Shown: positions 1 through 6,000 of the stretch, piece by piece
How positions within the stretch are numbered: the stretch's first letter is position 1
Layout of the letters: every line of letters starts with the position of its first letter
Assembly (NCBI GenBank): GCA_900322165.1
Contig: ONYR01000282.1
Span: forward strand, 1-10,689
Direction of reading: 5' to 3'
DNA: 10,689 nt
DNA from: an uncultured Eubacteriales bacterium
GTDB taxonomy: Bacteria; Bacillota; Clostridia; Lachnospirales; Bianqueaceae
Notes under the pieces: model-generated
Seen by the model: only the letters and a program-made list of their open reading frames with translations
What the model was told of the DNA's origin: nothing
The model's database searches: none
Program-made: the position numbers and the translations under genes

Positions 1-39
1 GAGTGATCGAAAACCGGCCGGCGAGTTTAAATGAAATGA

Positions 40-76
40 AAAAGGAAGTGTGAAGGATCTTCACACTTCCTTTTTT
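40..76. terminator. Bidirectional intrinsic terminator
   Basis: An 11-bp perfect stem (44-54 with 60-70, loop GGATC) is flanked by A-run 40-43 and T-run 71-76, so it can end transcription in both directions. It would stop the minus-strand gene at 141-1046 and any plus-strand gene entering from the left. Two plus frames run in from the edge and stop at 34 and 53; neither can be recognised from so few residues. Confidence 0.85.
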
Positions 77-98
77 GTTGATTCAGAGATGAACGCGG

Positions 99-118
99 CG
101 CTAAGCGGGAGCTTAGTG
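99..118. other. Small hairpin downstream of the C39-like gene
   Basis: CTAAGC (101-106) and GCTTAG (111-116) form a perfect 6-bp stem with a 4-nt loop, extendable by two pairs. No T-run follows on either strand, so it is probably part of the 3' UTR of the minus-strand gene rather than a terminator. Confidence 0.3.
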
Positions 119-140
119 AAAAAGCTCCTTTGCGGTATAC

Positions 141-1046
141 TTATTCTTTGGACAGTGACCAGATCGCGACGATGTACTCTTCAAGATCCTCATAGGCCCA
201 GCGGACACGGCTGTTGGCGGGGCTGACCGGATCGTTTACGAAGAATCCCTGAACATCGTAGCCGGTCAGGACAAGGAAGTGAGCGGTCGAGTAGTTCGGA
301 CTTCCTTCGAGAACAATGATCATGACGTTGCCCTGATCGAGCTCGTTTTCCATCGCATAGCGGTCAAGAATGACTTCCTTGCAGTTTAGCTTGTACTCTT
401 CCGCGCAGTAGGGAACCAGCGCCCAGGCGGTGCCGTAGCCCTCATAGTAAAGGCTGTTGTCGATCGCATACTGTGCAACGACCTTCGGGTTGAGCTTCGT
501 ATCGCCGGTCAGCGCGATGAGGCACATGCTCACGGCAGTCGGACCGTCACCGTCAAGACCGATCATCGTGTCGAAATACTCCTCAAAGCCCCAGCGCGGA
601 TCGTACTGATACAGATGCGGCACGGTCTCCGAGGCTTCCGCGGTCGTAAGCGTGATCTCACCGGCATAGGTGCTGTAATTGTCATTGCCGTAGCGGTAGA
701 GGAAATGCGTGTAATCCGGATTTCCCTTTGCCAGGCGGATCGAACCGGCCGGGAACAGGTCCTGATGATAGTAGAACCAGATATATTCACTGATGACGTC
801 CGGGAGCGGGGTGGTAGACGCGTTTACCACGCGGCCGGAGGGGAACGTGAGATTCTGCATCTCATACGCTTCGCGATCCACCGCAACGGTCGCGGCGAGC
901 TTGCGGTATTGTTTATTCGCCTTGCTCTGACGGATGCTGCTCGCCGTGCATGAGATCATCAGCCACAGCAGCAGGATCACTGCCACAGCGAGAATCGCGA
1001 GATTACGGATCGCGGTAGGGGAAGACTTCCATTTATAGCGTGCCAT
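141..1046 (-). CDS. Membrane-anchored C39-like (papain-fold) protein, probable pseudopeptidase
   Basis: 301 aa. The start at 1046 is chosen because GGTGAGG lies just upstream; a longer frame to 1103 would begin in the promoter region. A basic N-terminus is followed by a hydrophobic stretch at residues 16-31 ending in LMISC (C33). This fits either a signal anchor or a loose lipobox, so the protein probably faces the outside. Residues ~145-301 resemble the Peptidase_C39_2 fold: a YDPRWG-type opening, then GDGPT, AHFLVLTGYD (H256) and NDP (D272). In active relatives the GDGPT motif is GCGPT with the nucleophile Cys; here residue 167 is Asp, while the His and Asp positions remain. C175 lies nearby but not at the nucleophile position. 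The family assignment is from motif memory; loss of activity is inference. Residues ~34-140 are unrecognised. Confidence 0.8.
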   Translation of the reverse strand: MARYKWKSSPTAIRNLAILAVAVILLLWLMISCTASSIRQSKANKQYRKLAATVAVDREAYEMQNLTFPSGRVVNASTTPLPDVISEYIWFYYHQDLFPAGSIRLAKGNPDYTHFLYRYGNDNYSTYAGEITLTTAEASETVPHLYQYDPRWGFEEYFDTMIGLDGDGPTAVSMCLIALTGDTKLNPKVVAQYAIDNSLYYEGYGTAWALVPYCAEEYKLNCKEVILDRYAMENELDQGNVMIIVLEGSPNYSTAHFLVLTGYDVQGFFVNDPVSPANSRVRWAYEDLEEYIVAIWSLSKE

Positions 1047-1091
1047 ATAACATACCTCACCAAGTATAGAATACGGAGTTAACTGTAGTTC

Positions 1092-1100
1092 ATTATAGCA
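1092..1100 (-). promoter_or_regulatory. Extended -10 promoter of the C39-like gene
   Basis: On the minus strand TGC-TATAAT reads across 1100-1092, a consensus extended -10 element about 46 bases before the start codon. No convincing -35 hexamer is present at 17 bases, which is tolerated in extended -10 promoters. Confidence 0.55.
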
Positions 1101-1192
1101 CACCTCTTCGCCCGGGAGAGCAAAAAAGCAGGATCAGGCAAAAAAAAGTGCGAAATAAGTGGAAAAAGTCTTCGAATTTCAAAAAAAAGCAA

Positions 1193-1221
1193 TTGACTTT
1201 CCCTAATCGATTGTGTACAAT
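1193..1221 (+). promoter_or_regulatory. Sigma-A promoter of the glutathione peroxidase gene
   Basis: TTGACT (1193-1198), a 17-base spacer and TACAAT (1216-1221) make a near-consensus promoter. Expected transcription start is near 1228, giving a leader of about 58 bases. It lies inside the longer upstream reading frame that starts at 1148, which supports the start at 1286. Confidence 0.8.
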
Positions 1222-1227
1222 TAAATC
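1210..1227. promoter_or_regulatory. Putative OhrR/MarR-type operator over the gpx -10 region
   Basis: ATTGT-GT-ACAAT (1210-1221) is a perfect inverted repeat that overlaps the -10 hexamer and continues into TTAAATC. The whole stretch closely resembles the TACAATT/AATTGTA pattern known for Bacillus OhrR operators, as I recall it. The position would allow repression of gpx. No OhrR gene is in the window, so the regulator is inferred. Confidence 0.5.
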
Positions 1228-1285
1228 ACACAAAACCAAACGGACCGGCCGATCGCCGGCAGGCAGTAAGCACAGGAGGTTTGCC

Positions 1286-1828
1286 ATGAGTTTTTATGAT
1301 TACAGTGTACCCGCTCCCAAGGGAGAAGAAGTTTCCATGAAGAATTTTGAGGGCAAAGTTGTCCTCGTTGTCAATACCGCTACCGGCTGCGGCTTTACCC
1401 CTCACTACAAGGACCTGGAGGACATGTACGAGAAGTATCATGAGCAGGGCCTTGAGATCGTCGACGTTCCCTGCAACCAGTTCGCAGGTCAGACCCCCGG
1501 AACCGATGATGAGATCCATGAGTTCTGCACGCTGAAGTACAACACCAAGTTCCCGCAGATGAAGAAGTCTGACGTCAACGGCGAGAACGAGCTTCCGCTC
1601 TACACCTTTCTGAAGAGCCAGAAGGGCTTCGAAGGCTTCGGCATGAGCCCGAAGGCTTTGGCAATGGCCGCCTTTCTCAAGACGATCGACAAGGACTACA
1701 AGAACAACCCCGCGATCAAGTGGAACTTCACCAAGTTCGTCATCGACCGCGAAGGCAACGTAGTCGCCCGTTTCGAGCCCACCGCCGACATGAAGAAGGT
1801 CGAGGAGTGCGTCGTTTCTCTTCTGTAA
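1286..1828 (+). CDS. gpx: Glutathione peroxidase family, Cys-type (probably thioredoxin-linked)
   Basis: 180 aa, full family length. The start at 1286 follows ACAGGAGG by 7 bases and gives the usual GPx N-terminus (short strand, then KNFEGKVVLVVNTATGCGFT). Peroxidatic Cys is C35 (TGC, not selenocysteine), in the place of the family's U/C. The rest of the catalytic tetrad is visible: Q69 in CNQFAGQTPG, and W146 with N147 in KWNFTKF. C81 sits where non-selenium bacterial and plant enzymes carry the resolving Cys, which suggests a disulfide mechanism reduced by thioredoxin; C63 is also present. It reduces H2O2 or organic hydroperoxides in the cytosol. It is monocistronic, between a strong promoter and its own terminator. 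The family is certain; the reductant and preferred peroxide are inferred. Confidence 0.95.
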   Translation: MSFYDYSVPAPKGEEVSMKNFEGKVVLVVNTATGCGFTPHYKDLEDMYEKYHEQGLEIVDVPCNQFAGQTPGTDDEIHEFCTLKYNTKFPQMKKSDVNGENELPLYTFLKSQKGFEGFGMSPKALAMAAFLKTIDKDYKNNPAIKWNFTKFVIDREGNVVARFEPTADMKKVEECVVSLL

Positions 1829-1874
1829 GGCGCATTTGCCTGCGAAGGCGGGCAGCGGTGATTGTTAAGCTATA

Positions 1875-1922
1875 AAAAAAGGACTGTGAGATCATGAATG
1901 AATGATCTCGCAGTCCTTTTTG
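1875..1922. terminator. Bidirectional terminator between convergent genes
   Basis: GGACTGTGAGATCAT (1881-1895) pairs with 1902-1916 as a 15-bp stem containing one G-T wobble, with loop GAATGA. An A-run precedes and a T-run follows. It serves gpx on the plus strand and the membrane-protein gene on the minus strand. Confidence 0.9.
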
Positions 1923-1955
1923 GTTTTCATCATTGCCTTTTGAGTGCAGCGGGTT

Positions 1956-2609
1956 TCAGCCTTCCGACTGCGGTGCCATGGAGAGCAGCTTGAAATCACG
2001 AGCTGTATGGTACAGTGTCACGAGGCGGATGATCGAAACGATAATGAATGCGATGGCAGCGATGATGAAGACGAGGAGTCCGAAAATCGGCACGATCAGA
2101 ATCAGAAGGACACTGCCGATCATTCCGATGAAGGTGCCGATGTACCATTTCCAAAGGAAATCCCACTTCTCTGAGAGTGCATGGTCAACGTTGAACAGGA
2201 TGCTCGAGTGGGCCTTGAACTCGTGGCTGGTACCGGTCAGGGCGACAATGGCAGCCGGGATCGTGATAAAGAGTGTCCAGTTCGGGGTCTCAGCAGCGCC
2301 GGAAATAATGGAGACAAGGAGGCTCGCACCGGCTGCGACAAAAGCGCAGATCGCGGCAATGTGGTAGTGATCCTCCTCTCTGGAGAGCTTCAGGAAAATG
2401 AATCCGGAGGCAGCGGTACATAACGCATTCAGAATCTGACCGGCCATATATAATCCGGGCGCGGAAGTCATGAAAATGTTGGAGCCCATCAGACCGGCAA
2501 TCGTTCCGGGAATGATGAGCCAGAACAGCAGCGAAAGCCACTTACTGAGATAGCCGGCACGCTCGTTCTGCTGATGATTGTTTTCAGAGGTGGCTGGATA
2601 TTCGGACAT
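1956..2609 (-). CDS. Hypothetical six-TM integral membrane protein
   Basis: 217 aa; I do not recognise a family. The start at 2609 is preceded by AAAGGAG at 8 bases. After a polar N-terminus of ~20 residues rich in N, Q and E, hydrophobic segments lie near 22-41, 52-75, 82-104, 110-130, 150-171 and 172-200, predicting six membrane spans with a cytosolic C-terminus. A polar loop between spans 4 and 5 (HEFKAHSSILFNVDHALSEKWD) carries several charged and His residues. No catalytic or transporter signature is visible. It is monocistronic with its own promoter and terminator and is not linked to the adjacent ABC operon. It may be a generic DUF-type membrane protein. Confidence 0.75.
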   Translation of the reverse strand: MSEYPATSENNHQQNERAGYLSKWLSLLFWLIIPGTIAGLMGSNIFMTSAPGLYMAGQILNALCTAASGFIFLKLSREEDHYHIAAICAFVAAGASLLVSIISGAAETPNWTLFITIPAAIVALTGTSHEFKAHSSILFNVDHALSEKWDFLWKWYIGTFIGMIGSVLLILIVPIFGLLVFIIAAIAFIIVSIIRLVTLYHTARDFKLLSMAPQSEG

Positions 2610-2658
2610 GATGCGAACTCCTTTCTGTCGTGATGAAAAGCAAAATTAATCTATGTTT

Positions 2659-2688
2659 ATAATAGCATTTTGATTCAAAGAAATGCAA
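2659..2688 (-). promoter_or_regulatory. Promoter of the six-TM membrane protein gene
   Basis: On the minus strand TTGCAT (2688-2683), an 18-base spacer and TATTAT (2664-2659) preceded by TGC give an extended -10 promoter. A leader of about 40 bases follows to the AAAGGAG ribosome site. Confidence 0.5.
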
Positions 2689-2694
2689 TGGTTT

Positions 2695-2720
2695 TTCGCC
2701 TGCCCGGATCTCAGGCCGAA
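2695..2720 (-). other. Hairpin just after the ABC operon, possible weak terminator
   Basis: TTCGCCTG (2695-2702) and CAGGCCGAA (2712-2720) pair with one bulged base. It lies directly downstream of the last operon gene, but on the minus strand it is followed by A-rich rather than T-rich DNA. Intrinsic termination here is therefore doubtful, and read-through toward the membrane-protein gene is possible. Confidence 0.3.
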
Positions 2721-2725
2721 CCCTA

Positions 2726-3328
2726 TCACCCTTTGGATTCAAGGGCGATGACGCGATCTGCGAGCGCCAAAATGCTTTCCTCGTGAGCGGTCAAAAAGAC
2801 GCGGAAGTTCAGGCGGCGGAGCGATGCGAGGATCGACGTGATCCGTGCTGCGTCCACGCCGGTGAACGGCTCGTCAAGCAGGAGCAGGTCACGTCCGGTT
2901 TCTTTGGCAAAGGCGATCGCGCGGGCGAGGGCGAGCCGGCGTTTCATGCCGCCGGAGAGCTCTTCCACGAGCGTATCCGTATCGCCCTGAAGGTCAACGA
3001 GGGTCAGGTAGGAATCGATATCCGCAGCCACAGCCACAGCCGCATCTGTAGCCGCGGAGGGGAGCACGGCACGGAGCTGATTGCGCGCGCTCAGGCGCGG
3101 GATCAGGCGGTCTTCCTGAAACAGGAACGCACAGGGCGGGCATTCGATCGTTCCGGAAGCCGGTGTCTCAAGCCCGGCCAGTAGCCTTAGAAGCGTGGTT
3201 TTTCCCGCTCCGGAGGGGGCCTTCAGCGCGACGATCTCACCTGGCTCGATCGGAACAGAGAGCGTGAGGCCGTCAAATATCTTCTGGTCCGAGAGGGGAT
3301 AGGCAAAGGTCAGATTCTTTATTTCCAT
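2726..3328 (-). CDS. ABC transporter ATPase, NitT/TauT (SsuB/TauB) type
   Basis: 200 aa, shorter than the usual ~240-260 of this family; the C-terminal extension is missing. The start at 3328 follows AAAGGCGG and overlaps the permease stop by 10 bases. Walker A is APSGAGKTT (37-45), with Ala in place of the usual first Gly. The Q-loop is FLFQED (Q71), the signature LSGGM (124-128), Walker B LLLLDEP (D152, E153), the D-loop GVD and the switch His H182 in LTAHE. All hydrolysis residues are present, so an active cytosolic motor subunit is expected, paired as a dimer with the permease encoded just upstream. Specificity cannot be read from this subunit. Closest general resemblance is to aliphatic sulfonate/taurine/nitrate importers. 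Confidence 0.93.
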   Translation of the reverse strand: MEIKNLTFAYPLSDQKIFDGLTLSVPIEPGEIVALKAPSGAGKTTLLRLLAGLETPASGTIECPPCAFLFQEDRLIPRLSARNQLRAVLPSAATDAAVAVAADIDSYLTLVDLQGDTDTLVEELSGGMKRRLALARAIAFAKETGRDLLLLDEPFTGVDAARITSILASLRRLNFRVFLTAHEESILALADRVIALESKG

Positions 3329-4101
3329 TTGGCCACCGCCTTTACGATCAGTTTTTTCGTTATTGCTTCGATCAGGAGCGAGAGAATGACAACGACAGCG
3401 GTCCACGCGAAAAGGTCCACGGTTTCAAGGTAGAGCTTGGATTGGTAGACTTCCTTGCCGATGGCCATGGCCGGAACGCAGAGCACCTCAGCGGCAATGC
3501 CGGCTTTCCAGGAAAGGCCGATCGCGCCGGAAAGTCCGCTGAGAAAATGAGGCATCAGCGCCGGAATGCGGATCAGGCGCCACTGCCTGGCGCGGGACAT
3601 TTCGTAGGTTTTCGCCATCTCCAGAAGGAGCGGGTCGGGAGCAGCCAGGCCGGCTAAGGTGCTCTCCCAGATCAGGGGCAGCGCCATCATGCCTGCGATA
3701 ACGCCGGGTGTGATATCCTTGCGGACCCAGAGCAGCACCAGCAGGATGAAGCTCGTGACCGGGATGGTCCGCATCACGCGGATCGCGGGGGACAGCAAAA
3801 GGTCAGCCGGTTTGAAGGACTTGGTCAGCATGGCCAACAGCACGCCAACGAGGATGCCGCCGAGCGTGCCAAGACCGATCCTAACGAGGCTGCTGAGGGT
3901 CTTTTGCCAGAACGCAGCGGTGGGGAGAAGCTCACCGAGTCTTGACAGCGTGCGCAGAGGGGACGGGAGCAGAACTTCACGCCCGATAAGGAGCGAGGCG
4001 ATCTCCCAGATCACGATCCAGAACAGCACGGGGGCCAGAAATTGAAGAAAACGGTGAAGAAAGTCTCCACCGTTTTTTGCTTGGTTAGGGTTGTTTTTCA
4101 T
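3319..4101 (-). CDS. ABC transporter permease, NitT/TauT (SsuC/TauC) type
   Basis: 260 aa, typical family length. The start ATG directly abuts the stop codon of the substrate-binding protein gene (TAAATG), with GGAAAG as ribosome site, so translation is coupled. About six hydrophobic segments: ~17-38, 60-88, 96-122, 130-154, 190-212 and 228-250. An EAA-like coupling loop lies at roughly 160-185 (KTYEMSRARQWRLIRIPAL), the contact site for the ATPase. The conserved RTIP just before span 3 fits the BPD_transp_1 fold of nitrate/sulfonate/taurine importers. It probably works as a homodimer in the cytoplasmic membrane. The substrate is unknown. Confidence 0.93.
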   Translation of the reverse strand: MKNNPNQAKNGGDFLHRFLQFLAPVLFWIVIWEIASLLIGREVLLPSPLRTLSRLGELLPTAAFWQKTLSSLVRIGLGTLGGILVGVLLAMLTKSFKPADLLLSPAIRVMRTIPVTSFILLVLLWVRKDITPGVIAGMMALPLIWESTLAGLAAPDPLLLEMAKTYEMSRARQWRLIRIPALMPHFLSGLSGAIGLSWKAGIAAEVLCVPAMAIGKEVYQSKLYLETVDLFAWTAVVVILSLLIEAITKKLIVKAVAKWK

Positions 4102-5094
4102 TTACTTTCCAACGTAGTAGAAATCATCGCCGGGGAGCGCGCCGCCGATGGAAGCGGGATTCGCGGCAAAGAGGACTTCGTAGTACGGCTCGATCGTGGT
4201 GCGGATCTCCTCACCGGTGATGCAGACAAGGTTGCAGGACGGGATCGCCTTGGTTGCGATTGCAGCTTTCGGAACGATGCCGAAGGACTCGCAGAGCTCG
4301 CCGGCATGCGCGGGATCAGTCTTGACAGCTTCGATGGAAGCAGCGTATTCCTCAAGGAAGAGGGCGACGGCTTCCGGATGAGCCTCAACGAACTCGCGGC
4401 GCGCCACGATGCTGCCCATGGTGAGCTGGCCGCCCGCGACCTTGTTCCACTCTTCGGTCAGGTCGAGCGCCTGACGTACGTCCTTGTTCTGCACGAGGAC
4501 CGCGGTAACAGCCGGAACCGGCAGCAGGCAGAGATCGGCGGTGCCGGAGACCATTGCGGCCGTGATCTCATCGGGAGCCTTGAACTCGATCTGAACGTCC
4601 GCTTCGGAACCGTCGGTGGAGTAGGTGAGGCCGTTCTGGGTGAGGATGTACTCGAAAACGAATTCCGGGTTCGCGCCCTGACCGGCAGAGAGTACGGTCT
4701 TGCCGGCAAGGTCGGCAACGGAATGGACGGTGTCGCCGTTTTCAAGCAGGTAGAGCACGCCAAGCGTGTTGAGTGCGAGGATGCAGATGTCCCCCTCGGA
4801 CTTGTTGTAGAGGTTCGAGGCTACGTTCGTCGCGACGGCGGCGATGTCAAGGCTGCCGTTCAGCAGGCCTGCAGTGACTTCATCGTTAGCTGCAGCTACC
4901 GTGAAGGTGTAGTGGTTGGCGGTCTCGCCGTTTTCGTTCTGCTCCATCAGCACGCTGGCGCCGATGCCGGTCGGGCCGGAGAGAACGGCCATGTTGATAT
5001 CCGTTCCGGCTTCGGTCTTCTTCGAGCATCCGAAAAGCGGAAGCACCATCATCAGGGCGAGCAGGACGGACAGGATCTTGGTTGTTTTTTTCAT
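4102..5094 (-). CDS. ABC transporter substrate-binding lipoprotein, NMT1/SsuA-like
   Basis: 330 aa. The start at 5094 is chosen over the upstream frame start at 5139 because AAGGAG lies 6-7 bases before it and it begins a clean lipoprotein signal: MKKTTK, a hydrophobic core, then LFGC with lipidation at C23. The mature protein has the features of periplasmic-binding-protein fold type II of the NitT/TauT group: an N-terminal GPTGIGA loop, a mid-region NGSLDIAAV, then SVADLAGKTV, a standard segment before the second lobe. The binding-site residues do not tell me the ligand; sulfonates, thiamine precursors, nitrate and bicarbonate are all handled by this superfamily. The upstream regulator stop lies 1 base away, so all four genes should be on one transcript. 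It would sit on the outer face of the membrane. Confidence 0.92.
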   Translation of the reverse strand: MKKTTKILSVLLALMMVLPLFGCSKKTEAGTDINMAVLSGPTGIGASVLMEQNENGETANHYTFTVAAANDEVTAGLLNGSLDIAAVATNVASNLYNKSEGDICILALNTLGVLYLLENGDTVHSVADLAGKTVLSAGQGANPEFVFEYILTQNGLTYSTDGSEADVQIEFKAPDEITAAMVSGTADLCLLPVPAVTAVLVQNKDVRQALDLTEEWNKVAGGQLTMGSIVARREFVEAHPEAVALFLEEYAASIEAVKTDPAHAGELCESFGIVPKAAIATKAIPSCNLVCITGEEIRTTIEPYYEVLFAANPASIGGALPGDDFYYVGK

Positions 5095-5095
5095 G

Positions 5096-5764
5096 TTATT
5101 CTCCTTCTTGGCCCTGCAGCTTTTCCGGCTGTAGGACACATAGTTTTGTTCCGTTTTTAGAGACGATCTTTGCCTTGATCAGAGGGGTGAGCTCACGGTA
5201 GAACGTGGCTCGGCTCATGTTCAGTCTTGCCACGAGCTGGGTCATGGAGATCTGCGGAACCACGTTGCCCTCTTCATCCATGTGCCGAAGCAGATAGGCG
5301 TGGAGCTTGGCCGCTCCGGTATCCCGGGTCAGCGCGTCGACCTTGGAGGAAAGGAAGCGAATGCGCTGGGTCAGGTAGGTGAGGTAGTTTTTGCGAACGG
5401 TCGGATTGGTGTCCATCAGATCCTCGATCGTCTTTTTCGAGAGAAACAGGACCTTGGCAGCACTTTTCGCGGTCAGGGTCGAGACATACTGATCCTGATC
5501 ATCATAGATCGCAGCCGCGCCGAAGAGATCACCCGCCTGAAGCTCGCTGACGATGAGACCGCTTGGCTTAGATACGATGACGCGCCCCGAAAGCAAGACC
5601 CCGATCTCGCGCCGAAAGGAGGTGGCGCTGTAGATAATGTCATCCCTCTCGAAGGATTCCACGCGAAGATCTGAAGCATTCAGCAGATCGAGCGTGGTGT
5701 GAGGGTCGCAGTTTTGAAATAAGAAGGTCTTCAGCAGTCGGTTCAGTTCACGCTTGGTAACCAT
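5096..5764 (-). CDS. Crp/Fnr-family transcriptional regulator without canonical cAMP contacts
   Basis: 222 aa, standard family length. The start at 5764 follows GGAGGG at 7 bases. Residues ~15-110 form the cyclic-nucleotide-binding-like beta-roll (GVLLSGRVIV, LQAGDLFGAAAIYDD), ~115-147 the dimer helix, and ~150-215 the winged helix, with recognition helix SRATFYREL (184-192). Aligned by eye with E. coli CRP, the phosphate-binding Glu, Arg and Ser are replaced by A83, Y93 and V94, so cAMP binding is unlikely. Only two Cys (C19 and one near the C-terminus) exist, so no FNR cluster. In the recognition helix R185 and R190 match CRP R180 and R185, but CRP E181 is Ala, which predicts a site other than TGTGA. 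It probably controls its own operon and perhaps the divergent hydrogenase genes. The effector is unknown. Confidence 0.9.
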   Translation of the reverse strand: MVTKRELNRLLKTFLFQNCDPHTTLDLLNASDLRVESFERDDIIYSATSFRREIGVLLSGRVIVSKPSGLIVSELQAGDLFGAAAIYDDQDQYVSTLTAKSAAKVLFLSKKTIEDLMDTNPTVRKNYLTYLTQRIRFLSSKVDALTRDTGAAKLHAYLLRHMDEEGNVVPQISMTQLVARLNMSRATFYRELTPLIKAKIVSKNGTKLCVLQPEKLQGQEGE

Positions 5765-5771
5765 GTTTACC

Positions 5772-5805
5772 CTCCAAAAGTGTCTCATGTGAGTCAGTTT
5801 TGGAG
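5772..5805. promoter_or_regulatory. 34-bp inverted repeat, likely operator of the Crp-like regulator
   Basis: CTCCAAAA (5772-5779) pairs with TTTTGGAG (5798-5805) around a core TGTCT-N6-AGTCA (5781-5796) centred at 5788/5789. All but three of the 17 base pairs are symmetric. The 5-6-5 spacing of the core equals that of Crp sites. The repeat begins at the -10 box and runs over the expected transcription start into the ribosome site, a position suited to autorepression. Only part of it would be in the RNA, so a DNA operator is likelier than an RNA hairpin. Confidence 0.6.
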
Positions 5806-5832
5806 TATAACAGATGCGCCGTTGTTTGTCAA
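5804..5832 (-). promoter_or_regulatory. Consensus promoter of the regulator-transporter operon
   Basis: On the minus strand TTGACA (5832-5827), a 17-base spacer and TATACT (5809-5804) preceded by TGT make an almost perfect extended -10 sigma-A promoter. Expected start is near 5797, leaving a ~33-base leader. Such a strong promoter with an operator downstream suggests it is normally held down. Confidence 0.88.
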
Positions 5833-5884
5833 TCGGATACTTTTACATAAAATAATTTCTGATTAAACGGATTCGCTGAAATGC

Positions 5885-5913
5885 TTGTAAAAGCGGCGTT
5901 TATATGGTAAATT
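5885..5913 (+). promoter_or_regulatory. Candidate hydrogenase-operon promoter 1
   Basis: TTGTAA (5885-5890), 17 bases, then TAAATT (5908-5913) preceded by TGG (extended -10). A reasonable sigma-A match, overlapping the candidate at 5900-5928. The leader would be ~80 bases. Confidence 0.45.
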
Positions 5914-5928
5914 AAGGTGAAATATAAT
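5900..5928 (+). promoter_or_regulatory. Candidate hydrogenase-operon promoter 2
   Basis: TTATAT (5900-5905), 17 bases, then a perfect TATAAT (5923-5928). The -35 is weak. It competes with the overlapping candidate at 5885-5913, so only one may be used. The resulting leader contains a CGAAG/CTTCG hairpin near 5937-5955 and CACTT-TTTG-AAGTG (5975-5988) immediately before the AAAGGA ribosome site. Confidence 0.45.
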
Positions 5929-6000
5929 GGCTCGGACGAAGAAGAAAACGCTTCGGCCAGAGTCTACGAAAAAACACTTTTTGAAGTGAAAGGAATCACT

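Noticed and set aside
3..53. Possible C-terminal tail of a plus-strand gene entering from the left edge
   Set aside because: Two frames are open (stops at 34 and 53) and too short to identify; the later stop falls inside the terminator stem. Neither can be supported.
4042..5160. 372-codon plus-strand frame opposite the substrate-binding protein gene
   Set aside because: The minus strand holds a lipoprotein signal, a ribosome site and operon spacing; the plus frame has none of these.
5833..5935. Rex-type (TTGTTAA-N4-TTAACAA) operator before the hydrogenase operon
   Set aside because: Looked for because Rex often controls hydrogenases, but no such palindrome is present; only a short TTTTA-CA-TAAAA repeat (5841-5852) is seen, which is weak in AT-rich DNA.
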